Shown one piece after another: positions 17,978-25,909 of a DNA stretch of 64,000 nt (position 1 is the stretch's first letter; the number at the start of each line of letters is the position of its first letter). A program made the position numbers and the translations under genes. The stretch lies in assembly GCF_030409335.1 (NCBI RefSeq), contig NZ_JAUFPN010000165.1, positions 1 through 64,000 on the forward strand, in the 5' to 3' direction. Source of the DNA: Paeniroseomonas aquatica. GTDB lineage: Bacteria > Pseudomonadota > Alphaproteobacteria > Acetobacterales > Acetobacteraceae. Under the pieces are notes generated by a model, which was not told the origin of the DNA, did no database searches, and saw nothing but the letters and a program-made list of their open reading frames with translations.

Positions 17978-19129
17978 CTATAGGCCAGCCGGCGCGGCTT
18001 GACCATTGCCGCCTCCGACCGGGAGCGGGGCGAGGCGGCGATAGAGGCCGACCAGCCGGGCGGCCTCCGCGCCCCAGGCGTAGCGGGTGAGGGCGGCGTC
18101 GCGGCCGGCGGCGCCGAGCCGGGCGCGGAGGTCGGGGTCGGCCAGTGCGGCGATGGCGCCGGCGATGGCGGCGGGGTCGGCGGTCTCGACCAGCAGGCCG
18201 CAGCCGGCGTCCTGGATGATGCCGGCGACCTCCTCGGCGAAGGCGGGGGCGATGACCGGCAGGCCGGCCAGCATGGCATCGAACAGCTTGTGCGGCAGGG
18301 CGAGGCGGTGGTTCTCCTCGCCGGGCTGGAACAGGACCAGGCCGATGTCGGCCTCGGCCAGCAGGGCCAGCGCCTCCGGGTGCGGGTGCCAGCCGAGGTG
18401 CTCGATCCGCCCGGCGAGGCCGAGGGCGGCGGCGCGGGCGCGGAAGTCCGGCTCGGAGCCGTCGGTGAAGCGGCCGATGAGGCGGAGGCGGGTGCCGGGC
18501 GGGGCGAGGGCCATGGCCTCCAGCAGCTGCGGCCAGCCGCGGCTGCGGCCGAGCGCTCCGGCATGGGCCAGCGTCGGCGGGCCGGGGCGGTGCCGGCGGG
18601 GGGCGATGGCGATGGGCAGGGCGTAGTTGCGGACCGCGACGGCGCCGGGGAATTCCGCGGCCAGCCCGTCCTTGGCGACCACCACCGCATCGGCGGCGCG
18701 GCCGGCGGCGCGGCAGAGCAGGCGCAGCGCGGCGCGGCCGGCCGGGCGGGCCCAGCGCGGCAGCCGGGCATCGAGCCGGCTCGGGTAGTGCTCGTGCACG
18801 TCGAGCACGCAGCGGGCGCCGCAGCGGCGGGCGGCGAGCAGGGCGGCGGCCCAGGCATCCGGCTCGCTGGCATGCAGCACGGCGGAGCCGTCGGCGGCGG
18901 CGCGGCGGGCCAGGGCGGGGATGCCGCGCAGCCGGCCGGCCCAGCCGGGGCGGCGGGGGTAGCACTCGATCGCCTCGCCCTCGATCGCGGCCTGGGGCCC
19001 GGGCGGGCCGGGGGCGAGGTGGCGGACCCGCCAGCCGGCGGCGGCGAGCGCGGCCCCCTCCTTGCGGACCACCCGCAGGTCGTCCGGCGGATGCGCCGCC
19101 GAGAGCAGCAGCACCAGCGGCGGCGTCAT
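17978..19129 (-). CDS. Glycosyltransferase, GT4-like
   Basis: The 383-aa product starts with a GT-B N-domain (LVLLLSAAHPPDDLRVVRKE, then LDVHEHYPSR). Its C-terminal half has the donor-binding features seen in Glycos_transf_1/GT4 enzymes: LAHAGALGRSRGWPQLLEAM, LGWHPHPEALALLAEADIGL and PHKLFDAMLAGLPVIAP. It should be cytoplasmic and add a sugar to a lipid-linked oligosaccharide. Its ATG overlaps the TGA of the upstream 2-epimerase gene by four bases, and its stop lies eight bases before the start of the dehydratase gene, so translation is coupled. Sugar specificity is unknown. Confidence 0.85.
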   Translation of the reverse strand: MTPPLVLLLSAAHPPDDLRVVRKEGAALAAAGWRVRHLAPGPPGPQAAIEGEAIECYPRRPGWAGRLRGIPALARRAAADGSAVLHASEPDAWAAALLAARRCGARCVLDVHEHYPSRLDARLPRWARPAGRAALRLLCRAAGRAADAVVVAKDGLAAEFPGAVAVRNYALPIAIAPRRHRPGPPTLAHAGALGRSRGWPQLLEAMALAPPGTRLRLIGRFTDGSEPDFRARAAALGLAGRIEHLGWHPHPEALALLAEADIGLVLFQPGEENHRLALPHKLFDAMLAGLPVIAPAFAEEVAGIIQDAGCGLLVETADPAAIAGAIAALADPDLRARLGAAGRDAALTRYAWGAEAARLVGLYRRLAPLPVGGGNGQAAPAGL

Positions 19130-20259
19130 GCCGGGCGCCGCAGGAAGGCGCCGAGATGCGCCGCCATGCGGGCCCCGGCCCTGCCGTCCCACAGCGGGAT
19201 GGGCCGCGCCCGCGGCCAGTCGCCGGCCAGCACCGCGGCCACCGCGGCCGGCAGCCCGGCGGCGGCGACCAGCCGGTTGGAGCCGGCGGCCAGCGTCAGC
19301 GGCCGCTCGGTGCTGGGCCGCAGGGTGAGGCAGGGCAGGTCGAGCGCCGTCGCCTCCTCCTGCACCCCGCCGCTGTCGGTCGCCACCAGCCGGGCGCGCG
19401 CCAGCAGGCCGAGGAAGTCGAGGTAGGACAGCGGCGGCAGGCCGAGGATCCCGGCCGGCATGGCCAGGCCCCAGCGGTCCATCCGGGCGGCGGTGCGGGG
19501 GTGCAGCGGCCAGGCCAGCGGCAGCAGCCGGGCGGCGCCGGCGAGGCCGTCGAGCAGCGACGCCAGCGCCGCAGGGTCGTCGACGTTGGCGGCGCGGTGC
19601 AGGGTGACCACGCCGAACCGGCGCGGCTGCAGCCCGGGCGGCAGCGGCCGGTCCCGCGCCGAGGGCAGCTGCCGCAGCAGGGTATCGACCATGGCGTTGC
19701 CGACGGCGCGGACCCGCCCGGCCGGCCGGCCCTCGGCCCGCAGCCGGGCGGCGCTGGCCTCGTCCGGGGCCCAGTGCAGGCTGGCCACGGCATCGATGGC
19801 GCGGCGGTTGATCTCCTCCGGCATGTCCTCGTCGGAGTGGCCGCCCGGCTCGGCCTCGGGGCAGCGCAGCCCGGCCTCGAGGTGGGCGACCGGCAGGCCC
19901 AGGGTGCGGGCGGCCAGCGCCGCCGCCAGGGCGCCGTCCACGTCGCCGGGGACGATGACGCAGGCGGGGCGGCGGGCCTCCCAGCAGGCGGCGGCGGCCA
20001 TCATGGTCCGGCCGATCAGCGCAGCATGGCCGCCGCCGCCAGCGATGCCGAGGCTGATCCCGGGCGGCGGCAGGCCGAGCTGGGCGAGGTGGTCGCCGAA
20101 CAGCGCGGCGTCGTGGTGCTGGCCGGTGTGCAGCAGCACCGGGCGCAGCGGCAGCCCGGTCTCGTCCAGCGCATGCCAGAGCGCCGCCAGCTTCGGCAGG
20201 TTCGGCCGGGCGGCCGCGACCAGGTGCAGCTCGGCCGGGTCGCCCGCCGGCAGGCTCAT
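19126..20259 (-). CDS. wecB: UDP-N-acetylglucosamine 2-epimerase (non-hydrolysing, WecB family)
   Basis: The 377-aa protein shows the family layout: HTGQHHD near the N-terminus, a GDVDGALAAALAARTLGLPVAHLEAGLR stretch with the conserved Asp/Glu/His region, the EINRRAID segment, and a C-terminal DSGGVQEEA motif with Glu residues that bind UDP. The enzyme interconverts UDP-GlcNAc and UDP-ManNAc, or the equivalent C2 epimers of deoxyamino sugars. Together with the dehydratase and DegT aminotransferase of this operon it points to a rare amino sugar in the glycan. ATGA overlaps with both neighbours show tight coupling. The symbol is given for family; the true substrate may be a UDP-diamino sugar. 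Confidence 0.88.
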   Translation of the reverse strand: MSLPAGDPAELHLVAAARPNLPKLAALWHALDETGLPLRPVLLHTGQHHDAALFGDHLAQLGLPPPGISLGIAGGGGHAALIGRTMMAAAACWEARRPACVIVPGDVDGALAAALAARTLGLPVAHLEAGLRCPEAEPGGHSDEDMPEEINRRAIDAVASLHWAPDEASAARLRAEGRPAGRVRAVGNAMVDTLLRQLPSARDRPLPPGLQPRRFGVVTLHRAANVDDPAALASLLDGLAGAARLLPLAWPLHPRTAARMDRWGLAMPAGILGLPPLSYLDFLGLLARARLVATDSGGVQEEATALDLPCLTLRPSTERPLTLAAGSNRLVAAAGLPAAVAAVLAGDWPRARPIPLWDGRAGARMAAHLGAFLRRPA

Positions 20260-21470
20260 GCGGCGGCGCCCTCGACCACCTGGCAGAAGCCCTCGGCCAG
20301 GCGGCGGCGGTCCCAGCGGGCCTCGGCCTGGGCCCGGGCGGCGCGGCCGAGCGCGGCGCGGCGGTCCGGGTCCGCGGCCAGGGCGGCCAGGGCGGCGGCG
20401 AGGGCGCAGGCATCGCCCGGGGCGGTGGCGATGCCGCAGGGGCCGAAGCCGCCGCCCTCCAGCAGCCGGGCGGCGCGGCCGCCGAGGTTGGCGACCACCG
20501 GCAGGCCGGCGGCAAGGTAGTCCATCAGCTTGTTCGGCGCGGTCCATTCGGCGAAGGCGGCGACCGGGGCCAGGCACTGCACGCCGATCTGGCTGCCGGC
20601 CAGCAGCCCGGCCAGGCGGGGCTTCGGCAGCGGGTCGAGCAGGCGGAGGTTGGGCAGCGCCGCCGCCGCGGCCTGCAGCCGCGGCTTCTCGGCGCCCGCG
20701 CCGACCAGCAGCAGCACCAGCGGCGAGCCGCCCGCCCGCAGCAGCCGCGCCGCCGCGACCAGCTGGTCGAGCCCGTTGGCCGGGCCATGCGCCCCGGCAT
20801 AGACCGCCAGCGGCACCCCCGGCGCGAGCCCGTCCGGGCGCCAGGGGCGGACATGCGGGCCGAAGAGATCGAGGTCGCTGCCATTGGGCAGCACCCGCAG
20901 GGTCGCCGCGGCGGCGCCATGGGCCAGGGCGGTCTCGGCCATGCCCTCCGAGAGGGCGACGACCGCGGCGGCCCGGCGGCAGGCGGCATCGGCCAGCCGG
21001 TCCATCCCGGCCCAGACCAGCGGCGAGCCGAGGCCCATGGCGCGCGGCAGCTCGGGCCAGGGGTCGCGGATCTCGAAGACGAAGGGCAGGGCGCGCAGCC
21101 GCCGCGCGGCCAGCGCCGGCAGCGCGACGCTGAGCGGGGTGGAGCTGGCGACCACCACGTCCCAGGCCCCGGCCAGCGCCAGGCCGGTGGCCCGGGCGGC
21201 ATAGCGGAGGAAGGCGCCGGCCCGCGCCGCCAACCGCAGGTGATTGCCGCAGGGGATGGCGAATTCGACCACCCGGAAGCCGCCGACCGGCCCCGCCCGC
21301 CGGCCGTGGCGGTAGCCGCCGGCGAGGCCGGTCACCGCGCCGGCATACTGGCCGCAGGCCATGGTCACCGCATGGCCGCGGGCGGCCAGCGCCTCGGCCA
21401 TGGCGAAGCTGCGGGTGGCGGTGGCGCCGGCCGGGGTGGAGAAATGCTGGTGCAGGTAGAGGATGCGCAT
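20256..21470 (-). CDS. Glycosyltransferase, GT4 family (WbuB-like)
   Basis: This 404-aa protein begins MRILYLHQHFSTPAGATATRS, the typical start of WbuB-type GT4 enzymes that add N-acetyl-fucosamine-like or other amino sugars in O-antigen and capsule synthesis. The C-terminal domain contains VYAGAHGPANGLDQLV, LLVGAGAEKPRL, and a PNKLMDYLAAGLPVVAN loop before the E-rich donor site. Start ATG directly follows the stop of the aminotransferase gene, and its stop overlaps the wecB start. It likely carries out one of the two cytoplasmic transfer steps encoded by this operon. Confidence 0.87.
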   Translation of the reverse strand: MRILYLHQHFSTPAGATATRSFAMAEALAARGHAVTMACGQYAGAVTGLAGGYRHGRRAGPVGGFRVVEFAIPCGNHLRLAARAGAFLRYAARATGLALAGAWDVVVASSTPLSVALPALAARRLRALPFVFEIRDPWPELPRAMGLGSPLVWAGMDRLADAACRRAAAVVALSEGMAETALAHGAAAATLRVLPNGSDLDLFGPHVRPWRPDGLAPGVPLAVYAGAHGPANGLDQLVAAARLLRAGGSPLVLLLVGAGAEKPRLQAAAAALPNLRLLDPLPKPRLAGLLAGSQIGVQCLAPVAAFAEWTAPNKLMDYLAAGLPVVANLGGRAARLLEGGGFGPCGIATAPGDACALAAALAALAADPDRRAALGRAARAQAEARWDRRRLAEGFCQVVEGAAA

Positions 21471-22697
21471 TCAGCCCGCCCAGCAGGCGCGCAGACGGTC
21501 GATGACCCGGGCCTGCCGCGCCGGGGTCAGACCGCTGCCGGAGGGCAGGCAGAGCCCCCGCTCGAACAGCCGGGCGGCGACCGCGCCGCCGCTGCGGCCG
21601 GCATGGCGGAAGGCCGGCTGCAGGTGCATCGGCTTCCACACCGGGCGGGTCTCGATCCCCGCCGCCGCCAGCGCCAGCCGCACCGCCTCCCGCCCGGGGG
21701 CGCCCTGGCCCGGGTCGAGCTGGATCACGGTCAGCCAGCGGGTGCCGCGGCTCCAGTCGGGCTCCGGCATGAAGCCGAGGCCGGGCAGGCCGGCGAGCCC
21801 GTCGTGGTAGCGGCCGAAGATGGCGCGGCGGGCGGCGATGCGGTCCTGCAGCGCGGCGAGCTGGACCATGCCGATGGCGGCGAGGATCGAGGAGAGCCCA
21901 TAGGAGTAGCCGGTGGTCTCGTGCTCGTAGTGCGGCGCCGGCTGCCTGGCCTGGTTGGCCAGGCCGCGCGCCATGGCGATCAGCCCGGCATCGGCCGAGG
22001 CCAGCGCCCCGCCGCCGCCGGCGGTGACGATCTTGTTGCCGTTGAAGCTGAAGGCGGCGAGCCGGGCGCCCTGGCCGGCCGGGCGGCCGTGCTGGGTGGC
22101 GCCGAGCGCCTCGGCGCTGTCGGCCATGACCGCGACGCCCCAGCGGTCGCAGAGGGCACGGATGACCTCGAGCTCTGCGCTCTGGCCGAAGAGGTCGACC
22201 GGGACCACCGCGCGGGGCAGCCGGCCGCGGCGGGCGGCGCGGCTGAGGTCGCGTTCCAGCAGGTCGGGGTCGAGGGTCCAGCTGTCCGGCGCGACGTCGA
22301 GGAAATGCGGCCGGGCGCCCATCTGCACCGCCGGGGCGATGGTGGCGACATAGGTGAGGCTGGCGGTCCAGACCGCGTCGCCCGGCGCGATCCCGAGGCA
22401 GCGGTAGCCGAGGTGCAGCGCCGCGGTGCCGGAGCTGACCGCGAGCACGTGCGGCTGGCCGGTGGCGTCGGCGAGCGCCGCCTCGAAGGCGGCGGTGGCC
22501 GGGCCGGCGGGGGCGACCCAGCCGGATTGCAGCGTCTCGGCGATGCCGGCGAGTTCCCGCCCGGTCAGGTGCGGCGGCGAGAGCAGGATCGGCCCGTCCG
22601 CCGGCGTCCGGGCCGGGCGGGGCAGCAGGCGCAGCGCCGCCGGCGTGGCGGGGCGGGCTGCGTCGGGGTCAGTGGGAACGGCCCGGGGGGTGGGCAT
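21471..22697 (-). CDS. DegT/DnrJ/EryC1/StrS-family PLP aminotransferase
   Basis: This 408-aa protein is a sugar aminotransferase of the DegT family, which puts an amino group on 4-keto or 3-keto nucleotide sugars using pyridoxal phosphate. It has SSGTAALHLGYRCLG (cofactor phosphate site), VPVDLFGQ, the ADSAEALGA aspartate, and the Schiff-base lysine in FNGNKIVTAGGGGA (about residue 216). The ATG at 22697 is preferred because GAAGGCGG lies upstream; an in-frame TTG at 22757 is a poor alternative. As head of the five-gene operon ending in the CapD-like dehydratase it should act on that enzyme's keto sugar product. A palindrome lies 26 bp before the start. Confidence 0.9.
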   Translation of the reverse strand: MPTPRAVPTDPDAARPATPAALRLLPRPARTPADGPILLSPPHLTGRELAGIAETLQSGWVAPAGPATAAFEAALADATGQPHVLAVSSGTAALHLGYRCLGIAPGDAVWTASLTYVATIAPAVQMGARPHFLDVAPDSWTLDPDLLERDLSRAARRGRLPRAVVPVDLFGQSAELEVIRALCDRWGVAVMADSAEALGATQHGRPAGQGARLAAFSFNGNKIVTAGGGGALASADAGLIAMARGLANQARQPAPHYEHETTGYSYGLSSILAAIGMVQLAALQDRIAARRAIFGRYHDGLAGLPGLGFMPEPDWSRGTRWLTVIQLDPGQGAPGREAVRLALAAAGIETRPVWKPMHLQPAFRHAGRSGGAVAARLFERGLCLPSGSGLTPARQARVIDRLRACWAG

Positions 22698-22722
22698 GGC
22701 AGCCGCCTTCGGTTCCGGTTGA

Positions 22723-22736
22723 CGATTCGTGAATCG
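22723..22736. promoter_or_regulatory. Palindrome CGATTC-GT-GAATCG in the leader of the glycan operon
   Basis: A perfect 6-2-6 inverted repeat lies 26 bases upstream of the aminotransferase start, inside the only AT-rich patch (about 22715-22790) between this operon and secB. Position and symmetry fit an operator for a dimeric regulator. No regulator gene is adjacent. Confidence 0.35.
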
Positions 22737-22828
22737 CACGGAACGATATGACGGCAAAATGGAAAAAACTACAGCAATCCACGCGTGTGGCGGGAGAACC
22801 TGCCAATTTCCGCAACCTCGTGGCGCGA

Positions 22829-22854
22829 CGCGGCGCCCGGGGCGCCCCGCCGCG
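22829..22854 (-). terminator. Stem-loop just after secB
   Basis: Arms CGCGGCG (22829-22835) and CGCCGCG (22848-22854) surround a 12-nt GC-rich loop. The structure lies 15 bases beyond the secB stop. It has no T-run, so termination may be weak and allow read-through into the glycan operon. Confidence 0.3.
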
Positions 22855-22869
22855 CCGGCCCAGGCCGGG

Positions 22870-23385
22870 TCAGGCGTTGCCGATGGTGGCCGCCGCCTCG
22901 CCGCGGCGCGACTGCCAGAGGGCGACGAAGTCGATCGGCGCCAGCATCACCGGCGGGAAGCCGCCGTCGCGGGTGACGTCGGCCAGGATGTTGCGGGCGA
23001 AGGGGAAGAGCAGCCGCGGGCATTCGACCAGCAGCACCGGCTCGAGCTGGTCCGGCGGGACGCTGATGGTGAAGATGCCGCAGTAGACCAGCTCGGCGAT
23101 GAAGCAGGCATTGCCGTCGGCCTGCGCATCGGCGCGGATCTGCAGCGAGACCTCGAAGACGTTGCCGCCTTCCTGGATCGGGCGGGCCTGGACGTCGAGC
23201 TGGAGGTCGACGCGCGGCTGCTCGCGCAGGGTGGCGAAGATCTCGGGCGCGCCGGGGACCTCGAAGGAGAGGTCCTTGGTGTACTGCATGTTGAGGACGA
23301 GGGGGCCCTGGGGCGCGCCCTGGGTTGCGCCCTGGGCGGAGTCGCCATTGGCGGGGGCATTCGGCGGCGGCGGCAGGTCGGACAT
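22870..23385 (-). CDS. secB: Protein-export chaperone SecB
   Basis: The 171-aa product matches SecB over nearly its whole length: QYTKDLSFEVPGAPEIF in the first strand, an acidic beta core, CGIFTI, and the PRLLFPFARNILADVTRDGGFPPVMLAPIDF block that includes the SecA- and substrate-binding regions. The tetramer keeps preproteins unfolded and passes them to SecA. A Pro/Ala/Gln-rich N-terminal extension of about 30 residues is longer than in E. coli and common in alphaproteobacteria. It lies 72 bp after the histidine phosphatase gene and upstream of the glycan operon on the same strand. Confidence 0.97.
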   Translation of the reverse strand: MSDLPPPPNAPANGDSAQGATQGAPQGPLVLNMQYTKDLSFEVPGAPEIFATLREQPRVDLQLDVQARPIQEGGNVFEVSLQIRADAQADGNACFIAELVYCGIFTISVPPDQLEPVLLVECPRLLFPFARNILADVTRDGGFPPVMLAPIDFVALWQSRRGEAAATIGNA

Positions 23386-23457
23386 CGGGGGGCCTTTCGG
23401 AGTAGCGCGGGGCGCGGCCTAGCATGCGCCCCGGCGGGTGTCAGGGTCCGGACAGGA

Positions 23458-24036
23458 TCAGGGCTTGACCACGCTCGGGTGGTACTGGCGCCAGACGATA
23501 TCCTCGGGATGCGGCCCGGTCGGGTCGCAACGGAGCCACTCGCCGTTCATCTTGCGCTCTCCGGTCATCGCCAGGATGAAGCCCCAGTGGGAGACCACGA
23601 GGGTGTGGCGCCATTCCGGCAGCGCCGCCATCTCGGCCCGGAACAGCCGGGCGCGGGCCTCGATCTGGTGGTCGGGCTCCTCCACCGCGGGCCACCAGAT
23701 CTCGTCGATGTGGGTGAGCTCGACCTGCGGGAAGGCGAAGCTGAGCGCGGTGCGGGGGGAGCCGATGTCGCAGGAGAAGGCGTAGCGTTCCCGCACCGTG
23801 GGGGTGACGGTGATGGGCAGGTTGCGCTGCCGGGCGATCGGCGCCGCGGTCTGCAGCGCGCGGGTATAGGGGGAGGCGATGATGCGGTCGATGCGTTCGC
23901 TGGCCAGGGCCAGTGCCGCCGCCTCGGCCTGCTGCTGGCCGAGCTCGGTCAGCTTCGGGTCGGGGATGCCCGGGTCCTTCTTGGTGGCCGAGAAGTGCAG
24001 GTTGAACTCGCTCTGCCCGTGGCGCAGCAGGATCAT
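23458..24036 (-). CDS. Histidine phosphatase family protein (phosphoglycerate-mutase-like)
   Basis: The 192-aa protein begins with the LRHGQSEFN motif, where the histidine is phosphorylated during catalysis. The second catalytic histidine is in VVSHWGF (about residue 150). The arginine in SPYTRALQTA and a mid-domain glutamate (about 80, RERYAF) complete the site. Such proteins remove phosphate from small metabolites or proteins; the substrate is not predictable. It is divergent from the Tim44-like gene and upstream of secB. Confidence 0.88.
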   Translation of the reverse strand: MILLRHGQSEFNLHFSATKKDPGIPDPKLTELGQQQAEAAALALASERIDRIIASPYTRALQTAAPIARQRNLPITVTPTVRERYAFSCDIGSPRTALSFAFPQVELTHIDEIWWPAVEEPDHQIEARARLFRAEMAALPEWRHTLVVSHWGFILAMTGERKMNGEWLRCDPTGPHPEDIVWRQYHPSVVKP

Positions 24037-24190
24037 CGGGTGCGGTTCCGGATAAGGGGGAAGGCGGCGATAGCGGCAGGCCGGGCGGGAGGCAAGGCTC
24101 CGTTCATGGGGCAGAGTTTATGGCCCGTTCAGGCGCCGCCCCGTTGCGGCAGGACCAGGGCCCGCCTAGATAGATGAAAAGGAGTCCACG

Positions 24191-24862
24191 ATGACGGGCG
24201 GCTTTCCGGTCGATCTGATCCTGTTTGCGATGGTGGCGGCATTCCTGGTGCTGCGGCTGCGGAGCGTGCTCGGCAAGCGCACCGGCTTCGAGCGCCCCGC
24301 GGCGCCGGAGCCGCGCGCCGACGGGTTCGACCCGCGCGCCAAGGCGCCCGAGGCGGTGCCGACGGCGGCGCAGGCGGCCGGCCGGGACCACCGGGTGGTG
24401 CCCGATCCGCGCTCGCCGCCGGGCCAGGCGCTGGGGCGGATCGCCGCGGTGGACCGCAGCTTCGACCCGGCCCGCTTCCTCGACGGGGCCGAGGGCGCCT
24501 TCCGCATGATCGTCACCGCCTTCGCCGCCGGCGACCGGCAGACGCTGCGCGGGCTGCTCTCCGACGATACCTATGCCGGCTTCGAGCAGGCGATCACCGC
24601 GCGCGAGGCGGCCGGCGAGACCCAGCGGACCGAGGTGCGGGCGGTGCACGAGATGGCGATCGACGCGGCCGACCTGCGCGGCACCACGGCCGACGTGACG
24701 GTGCGCTTCGTGACCGACCAGATCAACCTGACCACCGGCCGCGACGGCGAGGTGGTGACCGGCAGCGATGCGGTCACCGAGCTGACCGATGTCTGGACCT
24801 TCCAGCGCGACCTCAACGCCAGCGACCCGACCTGGAAGCTGGTGGCGACCCATAGCGCCTAG
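24191..24862 (+). CDS. Tim44/TimA-like domain protein, membrane-anchored
   Basis: A 223-aa protein with an N-terminal membrane helix (about 5-22, VDLILFAMVAAFLVLRL), a Pro/Ala-rich linker, and a C-terminal Tim44-like domain starting near GAFRMIVTAFAAGDRQTLRGLLSDDTYAGFEQAI. In alphaproteobacteria this protein (TimA/TamA-like) sits in the inner membrane and is often encoded beside secB and mltA, as here. The cellular role is not settled; by relation to mitochondrial Tim44 a link to protein export has been proposed. A strong AAAAGGAG lies seven bases before the ATG. The 3' end overlaps mltA by 74 bp in another frame. Confidence 0.9.
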   Translation: MTGGFPVDLILFAMVAAFLVLRLRSVLGKRTGFERPAAPEPRADGFDPRAKAPEAVPTAAQAAGRDHRVVPDPRSPPGQALGRIAAVDRSFDPARFLDGAEGAFRMIVTAFAAGDRQTLRGLLSDDTYAGFEQAITAREAAGETQRTEVRAVHEMAIDAADLRGTTADVTVRFVTDQINLTTGRDGEVVTGSDAVTELTDVWTFQRDLNASDPTWKLVATHSA

Positions 24863-25853
24863 GCGCTGGCTGGCCGCCGCGGGCCTCGCCCTGGCGCTGG
24901 GCGGGCCGGCGCGGGCGGATGACTACGCGGCGGTGCCCGGCTGGCCGGGCGAGGATCCGGCCGCCGCGCTGGTGCCGCTGCTGCGGTCCTGCGGCGCGCT
25001 CGAGGCGCAGCCGCCCTGGACCGCCCTCTGCGCCGCCGCGGCGGCGGCCGACGATCCCAGGGCCTTCTTCGAGCATTGGTTCCGCCCGGTGCCGCTCGGG
25101 ACCGGGCTGCTGACCGGCTACTACGAGCCCGAGCTGCGCGGGGCGCAGGCGCCGGGCGGGGCCTATCAGGTGCCGCTGCATGCGCTGCCGCCGGCCGGGC
25201 CGCTGCGGCTGCTGGACCGGGCGGCGATCGAGGCCGGCGGCCTGGCCGGGCAGGGGCTGGAGCTGGTCTTCGTCGACGATGCGGTCGATGCCTTCTTCCT
25301 GCAGATCCAGGGCTCGGGCCGCATCCGCCTGGCCGATGGGCAGGTGCTGCGGCTGGGCTATGCCGGGCGCAACGAGCACCCCTACCGGGCCATCGGCCGC
25401 AGCCTGATCGCCCGCGGCGCCATCGCCCGGGAGGCGATGTCGATGCAGGCGATCCGCGCCTGGCTGGCCGCCGCCCCGCCGGCCGAGGCGGCGGCGCTGC
25501 TGCGGGAGAACCCGGCCTACATCTTCTTCCGCCCCATCCTCGACCTGCCGGCCGAGGCCGGGCCGATCGGCACGCTCGGCGTGCCGCTGACGCCGGGACG
25601 GTCGCTGGCGGTGGACCCGGCCTTCATCCCGCTGGGGGTGCCGGTCTTCCTGGCGACGCGCGACCCGGTCGACGGCACGCCGGTGCGGCGGCTGGTGGTG
25701 GCGCAGGATACCGGCGGCGCCATCCGCGGCCCGGCCCGCGGCGACCTGTTCTGGGGCTGGGGGGAGGCGGCGGCGGCGCGCGCCGGGCTGATGCGGGAGG
25801 AGGCCGGGATGGTCGTGCTGCTGCCCCGCGACACGCCCCGCGACACACCGTGA
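24789..25853 (+). CDS. mltA: Membrane-bound lytic murein transglycosylase A
   Basis: The enzyme cleaves peptidoglycan between MurNAc and GlcNAc to give 1,6-anhydro ends. The protein has a signal sequence (APRRWLAAAGLALALGGPARA), an MltA domain containing TGYYEPELRG and QIQGSGRIRL, and a C-terminal 3D domain with the catalytic aspartate in AQDTGGAIRG. No lipobox cysteine is visible, so it is probably periplasmic or anchored by an uncleaved signal. The only ATG in frame before the signal peptide lies inside the Tim44-like gene, a 74-bp overlap. A non-ATG start closer to 24870 cannot be excluded. It forms an operon with the Tim44-like gene. Confidence 0.92.
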   Translation: MSGPSSATSTPATRPGSWWRPIAPRRWLAAAGLALALGGPARADDYAAVPGWPGEDPAAALVPLLRSCGALEAQPPWTALCAAAAAADDPRAFFEHWFRPVPLGTGLLTGYYEPELRGAQAPGGAYQVPLHALPPAGPLRLLDRAAIEAGGLAGQGLELVFVDDAVDAFFLQIQGSGRIRLADGQVLRLGYAGRNEHPYRAIGRSLIARGAIAREAMSMQAIRAWLAAAPPAEAAALLRENPAYIFFRPILDLPAEAGPIGTLGVPLTPGRSLAVDPAFIPLGVPVFLATRDPVDGTPVRRLVVAQDTGGAIRGPARGDLFWGWGEAAAARAGLMREEAGMVVLLPRDTPRDTP

Positions 25854-25909
25854 CCTCATCTGCGCAGGCGGTGCTTTCGCCGGGGGCTTGCCGCGCCTAG
25901 ATTGCGGTC

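Noticed and set aside
17971-18873. N-terminal extension of the CapD-like gene through the upstream glycosyltransferase
   Set aside because: The extra 300 residues are Pro/Ser/Arg-rich and out of frame with a clear glycosyltransferase; two good ATG starts exist at 17970 and 18006.
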